A stretch of DNA of 64,000 bases from Colocasia esculenta (taxonomy: Eukaryota > Streptophyta > Magnoliopsida > Alismatales > Araceae), in the NCBI GenBank assembly GCA_014218235.1, contig CM024757.1, positions 151,541,371 to 151,605,370 of the forward strand, read 5' to 3'. Numbering within the stretch: position 1 is the stretch's first letter; every line of letters begins with the position of its first letter. The notes beneath the pieces are model-generated. The model had not been told where the DNA came from and made no database searches. It saw nothing but the letters and a program-made list of their open reading frames with translations. Position numbers and translations under genes: made by a program. Positions 35,695 through 47,090 of the stretch are shown here, piece after piece.

Positions 35695-36158
35695 GATGAG
35701 GAGAAGGGAAGAAAAGCGACTGATAAAGTTCGATCGCTATTCAGTCTCTAAATTCCTTAGCTATAGTGACCGATTATTTTTGGTCACTAATTAGTCACAA
35801 ATCTGTGCCCGATTAGTGACTGAAAATATTCAGTCACAACATTTTCCTTCATACCTGAGAAATTGTGAAAATCTGTGACCGAAATAAAATCGATCACCAA
35901 TTTGTGACTGATTAGTGACCAAAAATATTCGGTCGCAATAGTTTGCTTCATTTTCGAAAAATGGTGAAATTCAGTGACCAAATATTAATAGGTCATTATT
36001 CGGTCACAAATTGGTGACCGTTATTTTTTCGGTCACTATAATGTTTGTTTAGAGATCAAATTGTTTTGGTCACCAATCAGTCATGAATTTGTGACCGAAT
36101 AGTGGCTGAAAATAGCGGTCGCAATATTGGTCGCTAAAAACTGCCTTTTCTTATAGTG
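35695..36158 (+). mobile_element. CACTA terminus with TCGGTCAC subterminal repeats
   Basis: GTGACCGA / TCGGTCAC motifs recur in both orientations through 35760-36130. The segment ends CCTTTTCTTATAGTG at 36158, the inverse of the common plant CACTA end CACTATAAGAAAAGG. No transposase and no left terminus are visible, so this is a truncated or non-autonomous element. Repeats differ from those of CACTA 1 (TAGCAGC), so it is a different family. Confidence 0.75.
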
Positions 36159-37575
36159 AAGGAAGGATTTGTTGCCTTCTAGGACTAATACTGTTGGACC
36201 CAAAACCATTTGGGTACCAAAGAAATTCACCTGAGATCTGTGGTTGCAGGTGTCTTGTGAAATTTAGAGATTAAGCATGATTGGTATCAATGTGAATCTC
36301 AAGGCACCTACAGTCTACACTATTCTGTGAGTATCAAGTTCTTCTATTTTGGACTTTGAAGGTAATATATGAATACTATTATATATTTTATTGGTTACTC
36401 TTTTAGATTTACAGGCTATGTTTTAATTTTCCTTCTATCAGAAAAACAAAAAAAAAATTAAAAATAAAAAACACAAAAAGAGCCTTAGGTCTCAGTGTCT
36501 TTTGCATGTATATCCTTTGTGTGCTTGCATGTAAAGTATATGTAAAGACACTTCCTTGATTCTTTATGGCCTAATACTCCCTTGATATTCTATTGCATTG
36601 GCTTAAGACATAGTGTGCATTAATTCAGCCACTAAGGGGGAGAATTCTACATTTGGTGTATGCATATGTTAAGGGGAAGCCAAATAGTTATGCATTTGAC
36701 TTGCTTCTCAAAATACATTTGAAATTGAAGCCAACACACTAATGCACATGACTATGATTAATAGATATCACTTTAATGATCAGTGAAATTTTTTCTTAAC
36801 CCTCTTGTAATGCTTAAAATCCACCCAATCTGTAGTAACTCGTGAGGAAAAAGCTACCTATCCCAAATTGAAAGGAGGACTGAGCTTAGTAACTTGGTCT
36901 TTCCACTGAACAAGTAAGAAGCCTCGTGTCAAACGATAATACTTTTCTCAAAATGAAAGAAAAGAAAGAAACAAAAAATGAATCACATCATTTGTTTCAG
37001 AACAAAAGAAAGGGGCAGAGTAATAGCTACCTAAAATCGAGGGTCTATCATGCATGGGTAAGATTGAGAGTATCTCTTAGTGTTAATTAGAATTCTACAT
37101 ATCATCATGTGTGATTCCTCTTAATCATGTCTCACACTTCACTTTAAATGGTATTTAATTTTGAATGTGTGTTGAGAACTTGAGTAAATACTTGACAATT
37201 TAATGGTTATCTTTTAGAGCATACACTCCCAACATATTCCCCAAAGTGACATTTTCACATAGTATTATGACAAAAGCACTTCTTATCCCAATTACCACCC
37301 ACTTTTAGATGCTGTCAAAAAGGGGGAGAGAATATCTTAAGAGATAGATATGTAGATTTTACATTTTGGTTATGGAGGAGAGAGTTTCTGTCGAAAAGAA
37401 AAAGGGAGAGTTAGAGTCATAAGTATTTTTGTGAGGGGGAGTAAATGTTTCAACATATATGCATGAATGCATGCTAGTCAAAAATAAAAGACAAAAAAAA
37501 GGACTATTTGAACCTATGTTTGCGTTTTGTGTGAAAAATCTACAAGTGTTTTGTTATCCTCGAAAAGGGGGAGAT
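36159..37575 (+). mobile_element. SIRE-like copia element 2, collapsed internal remnant and PPT
   Basis: Just right of the CACTA end, frame TNTVGPKTIWVPK is the gag-pol linker found before the copia protease. The protein then decays and the 3' non-coding tail follows directly, so most of pol is deleted. Purine runs AAGGGGGAG appear at about 36635 and 37320. The final PPT AAAAGGGGGAGAT is at 37563-37575. A block at 36840-37090 resembles 48165-48420 in the Athila-like element. Confidence 0.65.
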
Positions 37576-39162
37576 TGTTGCACTCTGTAGATTTTGATGA
37601 TCACAAAAACACTAAGTTTAACTCATGTTGAGAAAATCACAAAAACACTGAGTGTAATTCATGTTGATGACCCAAGCATTTGATTTATGTTTATTTGATT
37701 TGACGGTCTAATTTATGTGTTAAATGTGCAATATTTTTGTCAAAAAGTCGCATTTGAAGTGGTCAATACAAAGCCCAAGACTTAGACAAAACAGAATGAC
37801 AAAATTGAAAGAAGAACTACAAAACTAACACAATCGAACAACCGACCTGGTGAAATCGGTCGACTGATTGTCAAGAAGACAGATTGGAAGATCAGACAAC
37901 CAAAATGTAGAAATTAGTCGACTGATAATGAGAGCCCAATCAATTGTAGGACAAAGCCCAATTGATTGTAGAACAAGGGCAATCGATGGACAATAAATTG
38001 ATGACCAAGCAGAAAATCAGACGACTGATTTGGGAACTTCGGTTGACCGACCTAGCCAATATAGGTTGGTAGTGGGACAGTCAGATGACCGAATTGAAGA
38101 AATCCGTCGAATTGAAGAAATCGGTCGACCAATTCATCAGTCAAAGCACCAGTGGATTTGTCTATTGAAGCCCAGTCGAAGCAAAGTTGAAATCAGATGA
38201 CCGATCCGATGAATGCGATCGACTCATTTCGATGTTTATCCATATAGACTTTCCTAAACAGAGTTCTATGAACATCCAACTCTTTCCAAACATACAGGGA
38301 CTCTTTGTGATTATAAATATAACATGTTCCCATGTTTTGGAATAAGAGAACACGCCTCCAAGAATCCAACTCGAGCCCTAGAGTTCAAGAGAGGATCTTA
38401 CTGCGTTAGGAAGAGCCAACAGATGCTCTAAACCTATAGAAGCCTGAAGATCGAGTCTTCATCATCTAGAAGCCTTCCAGACATACTTGAGAGGTGTTTC
38501 TTCATCTGAAGGGCATGGACTTGGTTCTGCTACTTGCAAGACCTCGTTTATAAGTGTTCTACATCGGCCAGTTCTTAACTTGAGTCATCGTCAGTCAAAG
38601 ACGACCACAAAGACTGAATTTATGGAACATGAGAACTCTACACCTTATTGTTTAGATTATTGTCTCTTCTGTCCATGGTTTATTGTTCTTTCTAGAACTT
38701 TGATTATATTGTGTGTGTGCTCGGTTTGTGAGCACGTTATTTATGGGTGTGTAGTGCATGCGCACATAGACGCTGGGTTGTCTCATCCATGAGAAATGAC
38801 GTGTGGCTTGTGTTGTCCCCGTAAACAACCATGTGTGTGGGTCTTCGCTTGTACCTGGGAAGCAAGCTAGTGGAAATCCTCACAGGGGTGTGGGGTAGTG
38901 GACATAGACATACACAAGGGTGTGTTTGTCGAACCACTATAAATGTTGTGTGCATGTGTGGCTTGATCCATATTTTCTACCTCTGTTCTTCACACAATAT
39001 GATAGTTGGTTTTGTCTATATACTTGTTATATTTTGCTGTGCATACCATATAATAGGTTTGATTGATTGAGTCTAATCTATTCTATGTTATAAGAATTTT
39101 TTATTGGGTGATAACTAATTCATCTCTCCCCTCTTGGATTTTCATCGCATCCCTACGCATCA
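37576..39162 (+). repeat. SIRE-like 2 3' LTR (about 1587 bp)
   Basis: Starts TGTTGCACTCTGTAGATTTTG after the PPT. The probable end CTACGCATCA at 39162 follows a stretch like the usual SIRE end (TCATCTCTCCCCTCTTGG). TATA box ATTATAAATAT at 38310-38320. No target duplication can be checked because the left side is lost. Confidence 0.75.
37845..38225. promoter_or_regulatory. Degenerate AATCGGTCGACCGATT palindrome cluster in U3
   Basis: About nine imperfect copies: AATCGGTCGACTGATT, ATTAGTCGACTGAT, AATCAGACGACTGATT, TTCGGTTGACCGAC, AATCGGTCGACCAATT and others, with intermixed CAATTGATTG. It ends about 85 bp before the TATA box. Confidence 0.6.
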
Positions 39163-40320
39163 TATTTCACATTTTAGACCCCTTAATCTTGATTTTTTTT
39201 TCCTTTCTTTACACTAAGTCAATTCAAAGAATGGTTCTTTGAGTGCCAAGTTCAAACCGGGTTTCTGATTTGGATTCCATCAACGCTCACATGTCCCTTT
39301 CATCATCTCAGTCGTGTAGGACCAACATACATGTCAATCGGATTAGTATTTCACATTTTGGACCCCTAACATGGTATTTTCATTTCTTCATATCAAGTCA
39401 ATTTGGACAACGGTTCTTTGAGTGTCGAGCTCAAACTGAGAATCTGATTTGAATTCTCTCAATTCTCACATGTCACTGTCATCACCCCGATCATGTAGGA
39501 TCGATTGGCATGTTGGTCGGACCAATATTTCACATTTTGGACCCTTAATCTTGGTGTTTTCCCCTTTCTTTAAACTAAGTCAAGTGGGAGAATGGTTCTT
39601 TGAGCGTCGAGTTCAAATCGGATATCTGATTTGGATTCCGTCAACTCTTGCATGTCCCTTTCATCATTCCAGACATATACGACAGATCGACATGCCAATC
39701 GGATCAATATTTCCCATTTTCGACCTCCAACTTGGTATTTTTATTTCTTTATAGTAAGTCAATTTAAACAACAGTTCTTTGAGCGTCGAGTCAAATTGAG
39801 AATCTAATTTGAATTTCCTCATTTGTCACATGTCACTGTCATCACCCTAGTTGTATAGGATTGATCGGCATGTTGATCAGACTGGTATTTCATATTTTGG
39901 ACGCCAAATTTTTAGTTTTTTCTTCTTTCTTTACATTAAGTCAATTCGGAGAATGGTTCTTTTTGTTCCGAGTTGAAACCGGGTATCCGATTTGGATTCT
40001 GTCAACTCTCACATGTCCCTTTGATTAACCTAGTTGTGTAGGACCGATCGGTATGCCAATAGGATCTGTATTTTACATTTTGGACCCCCAACTTAGTATT
40101 TTTCTTTCTTTATAATAAGTAAATTTGGATAATGGTTCTTTGAGAGCCAAGCTCAAACCGAGAATCTCATTTGAATTCCCTCATTTCTAACATGTCACTA
40201 TTATCACCTTGGTCGTATAGGATTGATCGGTGCATTGATCGGACCGGTATTTCACATTTTGGACCCTAATCTTGGTTTTTTACCTTTCTTCACACTAAGT
40301 AAATTATTGTGTGTCACTCT
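39163..40320. repeat. Satellite-like tandem repeat with alternating monomers
   Basis: The anchor ATTTCACATTTTGGACCCC recurs at 39164, 39348, 39527, 39709, 39887, 40070 and 40249. Intervals are 184, 179, 182, 178, 183 and 179 bp. Long (A) and short (B) monomers alternate and also differ in sequence: A has AATCTTGG...CTTTACACTAAGTC, B has AACTTGGTATTTT...AGTCAATTTGGAC. This is a dimeric higher-order unit of about 361 bp. It borders the SIRE-like LTR end. Proteins predicted in it are meaningless. Confidence 0.9.
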
Positions 40321-40567
40321 CAACCCCAACTTAGTATTTTACTTACTTTATATTAGGTTATTTATGAATGCGGTCATGTACCAAATCTAACTCTGGGTTA
40401 TGAATTACATAACATTAATATCAGTCTAAATTATGTGAAATTAAACAATAATAACAAACACTCATCTGAGGGGCCGACACTGAGGTGGATGTTCCTATTT
40501 GTGACAAAATTCCAGCCTAAGAGAGGAAGGCGACCACCACCTATGTGATGTGGAGCTTGCTGCTCAT

Positions 40568-42395
40568 CATCTACAACTGAAGATCAGTATGAAATTGAGA
40601 TATCTCCTCACGGACTACGTCCAAAATTTTGCTCTCTCCACTAGCAAGCATTGTGAATGCACTCGTATAGGTTGGAGGAGCGTCTGAACTCACACATGAT
40701 GATATCATTGGAGTAGTGCCCAAGCTATCTCCAAATTTGTACAAACAACCCTTTCTTGGTTGGCCCTCTGTCGCCACCCATGCATCAGGATCTTGCTCTG
40801 GATGTGATGTGTTATCCCCATACTTCCTAGTCATCTGTCTGTCATGTGATTCCTACAAAATAAATTGAAATGATTATAACTCTCATATAAATTTTTCATA
40901 TTGAAAATTTAAACTAAAAATTGTATATGTAAATTTACTACAATCAAGTGAGCACTCTCCTAGACAAATACATCAGTCCCCCTCCTCTTATGAGTTCTTT
41001 CAAATTTCTCATGAAATGAGGGGGGATGCTGGAGCTCTTAAGTCTGTTTTAATCAATCAGAAAGTTTCTTACCATTTTGTATCTATGGGTCACGTAAGAC
41101 AATGACCTGCTCGTATGTAAATTTGTTTCTAGTTGCATGGCTTGATTAGCTTTGGCTGCCTGGGACTTCTCTTGCCATTAAGAACTGACCCATCTAGCAT
41201 AGAGTTGCTCCTAATACTCCCTCCTCATCCACCCTGGGCCTACTCCTTCCACGTATTTGGATCGTGGCCACCAAAAAGTTTTGCCACCTTATCCCGAGCC
41301 TCCCACACTATCTTTCTATAATTGGTCTTGGCAATAGCTTCCCATACATGTCATGCTCGTGAGACATCCCCCTCCCTCTTGAACTCATATCGACACTGTA
41401 AGGAAATTAAATTACGCAAGTTAGTATAATAAAGGATAGAGATAAGAAAGACATGACTTAAAAAGATTAAATTTATACTATGAACTAGTCGAACAATAAA
41501 TCCCAAACACCCATCCAACATTGTCGAGTGGAGAATGCATGCCCGGGAACATGCATCTGAAAGAGAGATGTAATATAATGGAAAGCCCCGCCAGGCTCTA
41601 TTTTTTCTCTGCAAACGCACATGTTAAAATAGTTTGTATTACAAACTTTATGAAGTGATAGCAAATATAATTAATGACTAATTATGTTTACACAGAAATC
41701 CAACACAACAAGCGTCCCTATCCGACCTCCCGCTCATCGCCCTCGTGATGATTGAAGACATCTATTGAAAATAAAAACATTGTAGATCATCAGTCTTTTC
41801 ATAATTTATGAACTATTATTTCAACATCTAATGATAAAAATGTAGAAAGAATCACAACTTGCATGTATCAATCAATGGTGTTGAGGGAAGTGATCTTGAT
41901 GCTGATTGTGTGCCCTCTGCAACTAGCAGAGGGACACTCGGGTCTATATAAATCAAGTGTCATTAACATACATATGATTAATATACACATGTAGGTAGAG
42001 ATTTGTGTCAATATACCTGTGCCAGGAACTAATGGTGTAGAGGAGGAAGTAGAGCCCCTCTGAGTGCTATCTCCCCTCACATTATTAGATCCTGTAAGAA
42101 ATACATCACATTAGTAGATTTAAAATTAATATACATATATGGGAAAAGCTTTTAGTCAATGTATACCTGGAACAGAAGGGACATTGGAGGAAGTAGAGCC
42201 CCTCCCAGTGCCCTCTCCCCTCACATTAGCAGATCTTGTAAGAAATACATCACATTATCACGTATATAATTAATATACACATATGGGCAAAGATTTTTGT
42301 CAATGGATACCTGGAACAGAAGGCGCAATGGAGGAAGTAGATCCTCTCCTAGTATTGTCTCTCCTTCTGCCACCACTACGTACTATACGAACCAT
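40568..42395 (-). pseudogene. CACTA 2 Transposase_24 (TNPA-like) gene
   Basis: The minus strand starts MVRIVRSGGRRRDNTRRGST at 42395. Three consecutive exons (about 42395-42310, 42240-42165, 42090-42020) are copies of one another, each encoding RGSTSS...P-VPG and ending before GTATAC-like donors, with about 144 bp periodicity including introns. Later exons give VWEARDKVAKLFGG (about 41310-41270) and the family's C-terminal motif DAWVATEGQPRKGCLYKFGD (40834-40571). Stops and decayed introns suggest a pseudogene. It lies downstream of the transposase 3' part, the normal CACTA order. Confidence 0.7.
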
Positions 42396-42548
42396 ATTTT
42401 TATAATTAAAAGATATTAGTACATAAATATCAATTAGCTATCTACACATATAAGACTCACAATAATCATTATAAATTTTTGAGCAACTAAAATTTCTTAC
42501 AAAATTTTTAAATATTATCCATTTCCTCATTAGATGCTGAAGATATTT

Positions 42549-43155
42549 CTAAATCAGCCCCATCTTCATCATCCTTCTCATCCTCATCAGCGCTATACTC
42601 TTCCTCTGTAGAAGAATCCACTCCCCTAGAACATCTTGATTTAGATTAGTTGGGTCAACATCTTCCACTTCATTCTCCTTATATAATGAAAGTGGCTCAT
42701 CTGTATCATCCAAACAAAAATGGGTAGAAGTAGCCATCTGTATTGCGTCACTTCGGTCTGATTGAAAAAAATTGTCATTAACATTCTCAACTTCAATTTT
42801 AGCTGAATCAAACTCATAGTTGGGTAATAGTATTATTTTCACCTTGCAAACTGCCCACCAATCTTTCAACTTGGGCAATGAATAGTTTGAATAATATACT
42901 TACTGGGCTTGTGTGGCCAAAATGAAAGGGCTCATATATATTCAACTTAGACTTATGTTTGACATCGACAATCCCATATGTTGTGTCATTTCGAAAAGAA
43001 AAGTAGGATCAAACCATTGACACTCAAATAGAAATATATGGTGGTCTTGTCCCAAATATTACAATTCTAAGACTTCTTCAAGAATACCATAATAGTCTAA
43101 TTCATTTTTGTTGTAGTTACTTCCCTTCACACATACACCATTATTCATCGTTTAT
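42549..43155 (-). pseudogene. CACTA 2 transposase, C-terminal DUF4216 region
   Basis: Near 43150-42900 the minus strand reads NNGVCVKGSNYNKNELDYYG and HHIFLFECQWFDPTF, the DUF4216 signature. It continues through LPKLKDWWAVCKVK to an acidic tail. The upstream Tnp2 and DUF4218 parts would lie right of 43155, where a SIRE-type LTR is inserted, and are not found in the window. Confidence 0.75.
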
Positions 43156-44723
43156 TGTTAACTTCTTTATCTCTATGATTATATATTTTGGTGATAACAA
43201 AACTTATCAAAATATTTCTATATTTATCTAAATTATGAGTATTTACCTTAACTTTATTTTGGTTAACTCTGTCAACAGGAAACTCAAAGAAAATAAAAAA
43301 AAACATTAAGGATCACCACTGTAAGTATCCTAAATTTTTTCTAATTCCACTAGACAAGTCTGACTTAGAAAAGTCAAAGTTATATAATATATATATATAT
43401 ATGTATATATATATCTTTGCTGGTGTCACTCCAGTTCATCAGAAGTCGAAGTGTGATCGATTGTTGTATCGGTTGATTGATTTCACTCTGACTTTTCTCC
43501 AATCAAAGTTTCAGATTAATTACCTTTCTTTAAAACATCGATTGCTTTTCACATCGATTACCTTAGACATCGATTCCCTTAAAACATCGATTACATTCTT
43601 GGACATCGATTACTATTAAAACATCGATTACTCTTTAGACAACGATTACCCTTAGACATCGATTACCTTTAAACATCGATTGTCTCAAACATCGATTACT
43701 TCTAAACATCATCTGTCTCCAACATCGACTGTCCTGCTTAAACATTGATTACCCTTAGACATTGACTGTCTCAAACATCGACTATCCTGCTTAAACATCG
43801 ATTATAGTTATACTCAAGCATCGATTGTCTTCATGGATTGTTCTTGAACATCGATTGCTCTTGAACATTGATTACTCTTTGATTATCGTCTGTGTCTTGA
43901 CATCGATTACCCTTTGAACATCGACTGTGTCTTAACATCGATTACTCTTTGAACATCGATTGTCTCTTAACATCGATTACTCTTTGAACATCGACTGTGT
44001 CTTAACATCGATTGGCATTATATTATCCATTGCTATTTCAGATATATTAGTTTCAAATACCTTGATAATTATTGTTGCAATAACCTTATTGATTGTGGTT
44101 GAAATTATAATGATTTCCCTTATGATTAATCTTTGTTATGAACATAACTTAGCACGCAATATTTTCAAATCATTTTTTAAAGATGTGCATTTCAAATTTC
44201 CCACTAATTGTTGCATATCTTCTTAAAGCTTTCAAGGATATCTTCTTACAATATGACTTTTTGATTAACTACTATTTTCATGGTAAGTCTTCTAATATTC
44301 TACGTGTGAACAAAAAGGAACATATTTGTCTGTGGCTTACGTAGTCACAGAACACAGTTCTTTTAGAGAAAGTGCTTTATGGTTTGCCATTCTTATAACA
44401 AGTCTTCTTATGATTTATATGGTGTTAGAATGGACATATCTATTTCTATATAACACCTTTTTGTTCGTTGACTGAAGATCTCTCTCTTAGGATTTAATGC
44501 CTGTAGGTTTCTAGTAGTCACATGTTTACAACATAAGACTTGCTGCGACTACATGGAAACGAGTACCAAGGAATAAGAGACAATAGACACTTGAACAGAC
44601 ACTTCAACAAACAAATCTGAAGAAAGCTGAAATGCTTATAAGAAGACAATGGTTGTGAAGAACAAACCAAGGATACACAAGCAATACATGTGGATTCAGA
44701 CAAGCCTTCACGACCATCATTGA
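43156..44723 (+). repeat. SIRE-type LTR piece, plus orientation (left arm of inverted pair)
   Basis: Begins TGTTAACTTCTTTATCTC with TTTTGGTGATAACAAAAC typical of this LTR class. No PPT precedes it, so it is a solo or 5' LTR piece inserted in the CACTA DUF4216 exon. It holds an ATCGATT array and a TATA-like CTATATAACA (44446-44455). Bases 43695-44723 are repeated in inverse at 46061-47090. Confidence 0.75.
43536..44020. promoter_or_regulatory. ATCGATT word array
   Basis: About twenty copies of ACATCGATTAC and variants. In 43902-44007 the words are at 18, 17, 18, 17, 18 and 17 bp intervals, i.e. a 35 bp dimeric tandem repeat. It ends about 430 bp before the TATA-like motif. The inverse copy is at about 46775-47080. 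Confidence 0.75.
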
Positions 44724-46060
44724 CCTGGTTTACTTGGTCTGCGCAACTACCCCAAGATTTCAGCCCACTTGCACCATTCTCTCGGCCATGCAACGCATGT
44801 AGCCGTTCCCAACGGGCATATGGGCCACCTTGGCACCCCCTTCACCCAGTAAAAATTCTACATGGCCTCTCCTCATTGGTTGGAGCTTTAATACATGGAT
44901 TGCCACTTATGCAAGTGTGTTTCTTCACACTTGGGCATCTAAAGCTTCTGAACTCCGACCCTACTATCTATTTAACCCCCCCTTGGCCTTCTAAGTTGGG
45001 GGGGGAGGGGGGGAGGGGGGGGGGGGAGAGGCTGGACGTCCACATGCTGTTGCCTTGAAAGAAGAGAGAGAAACATACACTCATCCTTTGATCCTTCGAC
45101 TTTCTCTCCTTCTCATCATTTGGGACGTCTAGGAGGCTTCATCCTGAGCTGGAGGAGCACACCAGGGAGTCAGGAACGCCACAGCAACGAGGATCACCCC
45201 TCCTCTTTCTCTCTTTCCCTTCCTTTTCTCTTTAGTTTTGCATGTTACACATACACTCTCACATGCCCTAGGCACGTAGGACACCTACCTACACACCTAT
45301 AAAGGAGTTTCCCAACCAAAAATGGAGGGAAGAATGGTGGTCATAGCACTTGGCCACCCCTCTTCTCAAGTCCGCAACCGGTACGGGACTCTCCTTTTGG
45401 GATTGTTTCCTTTCTGTTTAGGATGCTTTCTACACTTCATTTAAGTCTAATAGAGTCTCTTTTGTGGTAGGAACGAATCATAGAAGACCGTGGAGCTCTC
45501 TTTCTTTGGCTGGACGAAGAAGGAGAAGTTGAGGCCCCATCTCCATCCGCTACATGAGGCAGCATCACCAGCGTGGTCACAACACCTCCTTGGGCACAAG
45601 TAAGGCCCTGGCGATCACAACATCTCCCTTCCATTTGTGGTTTTCTTTGTTTTCTCCTTAGTCAACTTGGTCAACCGGGGAGTCAACGAGGTCAACCAGC
45701 ACCCCCTTCATCGCCAACGAGGGAGCAGCGACGTTCGTGAACCACTGGAGGATCCCACAATCACCGGGGTACAGGAAAGGGATCGTCCACGGCCTTCCCT
45801 TCAGCAAGGAGAACAAAACCACCTACTCACAGTAAGTCTTCTCTTCTCACAGGAAGAGGAACACTCTTAAAGAAGAGTTGAAGGGATGGCCCCTAGATCA
45901 AGCTTATGCAACAAGCTTTGCTTGATCTGAGGCATGAACTAAGAGAAGAAAAATATAGACTATGATGCTATCCTCTCAGAACAACTGTCTATCAACGAAA
46001 AGAAGTGAGGGCTTTAGGAGAGCTTGGAGCAGATGGTCTTAGAGTGAAGGTGCACTGCTC
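44724..46060. other. Spacer between inverted LTR arms
   Basis: 1337 bp. The right part (about 45860-46060, GCCCCTAGATCAAGCTTATG) is still LTR sequence of the same SIRE type in minus orientation. The middle has TATA-like stretches, a long G-run (45000-45027) and a GGTCAACC/GTCAAC cluster (45658-45700), looking like a fragment of another LTR. No gene is supported. Confidence 0.5.
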
Positions 46061-47090
46061 TCAATGATGGTCGTGAAGGCTTGTCTGAATCCACATGTAT
46101 TGCTTGTGTATCCTTGGCTTGTTCTTCACAACCATTGTCTTCTTATAAGCATTTCAGCTTTCTTCAGATTTGTTTGTTGAAGTGTCCGTTCAAGTGTCTA
46201 TTGTCTCTTATTCCTAGGTACTCGTTTCCATGTAGTCGCAGCAAGTCTTATGTTGTAAACATGTGACTACTAGAAACCTACAGGCATTAAATCCTAAGAG
46301 AGAGATCTTCAGTCAACGAACAAAAAGGTGTTATATAGAAGTAGATATGTCCATTCTAACACCATATAAATCATAAGAAGACTTGTTATAAGAATGGCAA
46401 ACCATAAAGCACTTTCTCCAAAAGAACTGTGTTCCGTGACTACGTAAGCCACAGACAAATATGTTCCTTTTTGTTCACACGTAGAATATTAGAAGACTTA
46501 CCATGAAAATAGTAGTTAATCAAAAAGTCATACTGTAAGAAGATATCCTTGAAAGCTTTAAGAAGGATATGCAACAATTAGTGGGAAATTTGAAATGCAC
46601 ATCTTTAAAAAATGATTTGAAAATATTGCGTGCTAAGTTATGTTCATAACAAAGATTAATCATAAGGGAAATCATTATAATTTCAACCACAATCAATAAG
46701 GTTATTGCAACAATAATTATCAAGGTATTTGAAACTAATATATCTGAAATAGCAATGGATAATATAATGCCAATCGATGTTAAGACACAGTCGATGTTCA
46801 AAGAGTAATCGATGTTAAGAGACAATCGATGTTCAAAGAGTAATCGATGTTAAGACACAGTCGATGTTCAAAGGGTAATCGATGTCAAGACACAGACGAT
46901 AATCAAAGAGTAATCAATGTTCAAGAGCAATCGATGTTCAAGAACAATTCATGAAGACAATCGATGCTTGAGTATAACTATAATCGATGTTTAAGCAGGA
47001 TAGTCGATGTTTGAGACAGTCAATGTCTAAGGGTAATCAATGTTTAAGCAGGACAGTCGATGTTGGAGACAGATGATGTTTAGAAGTAAT
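46061..47090 (-). repeat. SIRE-type LTR piece, minus orientation (right arm of inverted pair)
   Basis: The reverse complement of 43695-44723 with only scattered changes and a 1 bp indel (46563 region). It ends abruptly at AGAAGTAAT (47090), where Athila-like sequence begins, so this LTR lacks about the first 540 bp present in the left arm. Confidence 0.85.

Noticed and set aside
39243..39754. Two similar small ORFs that might be paralogous genes
   Set aside because: They are successive monomers of the ~180 bp satellite.
43960..44226. Hydrophobic ORF repeated in inverse at 46520-46825, suggesting a conserved membrane protein
   Set aside because: Both are the same stretch of an inverted LTR copy; the identity reflects recent DNA duplication, and the start lies in the ATCGATT repeat.
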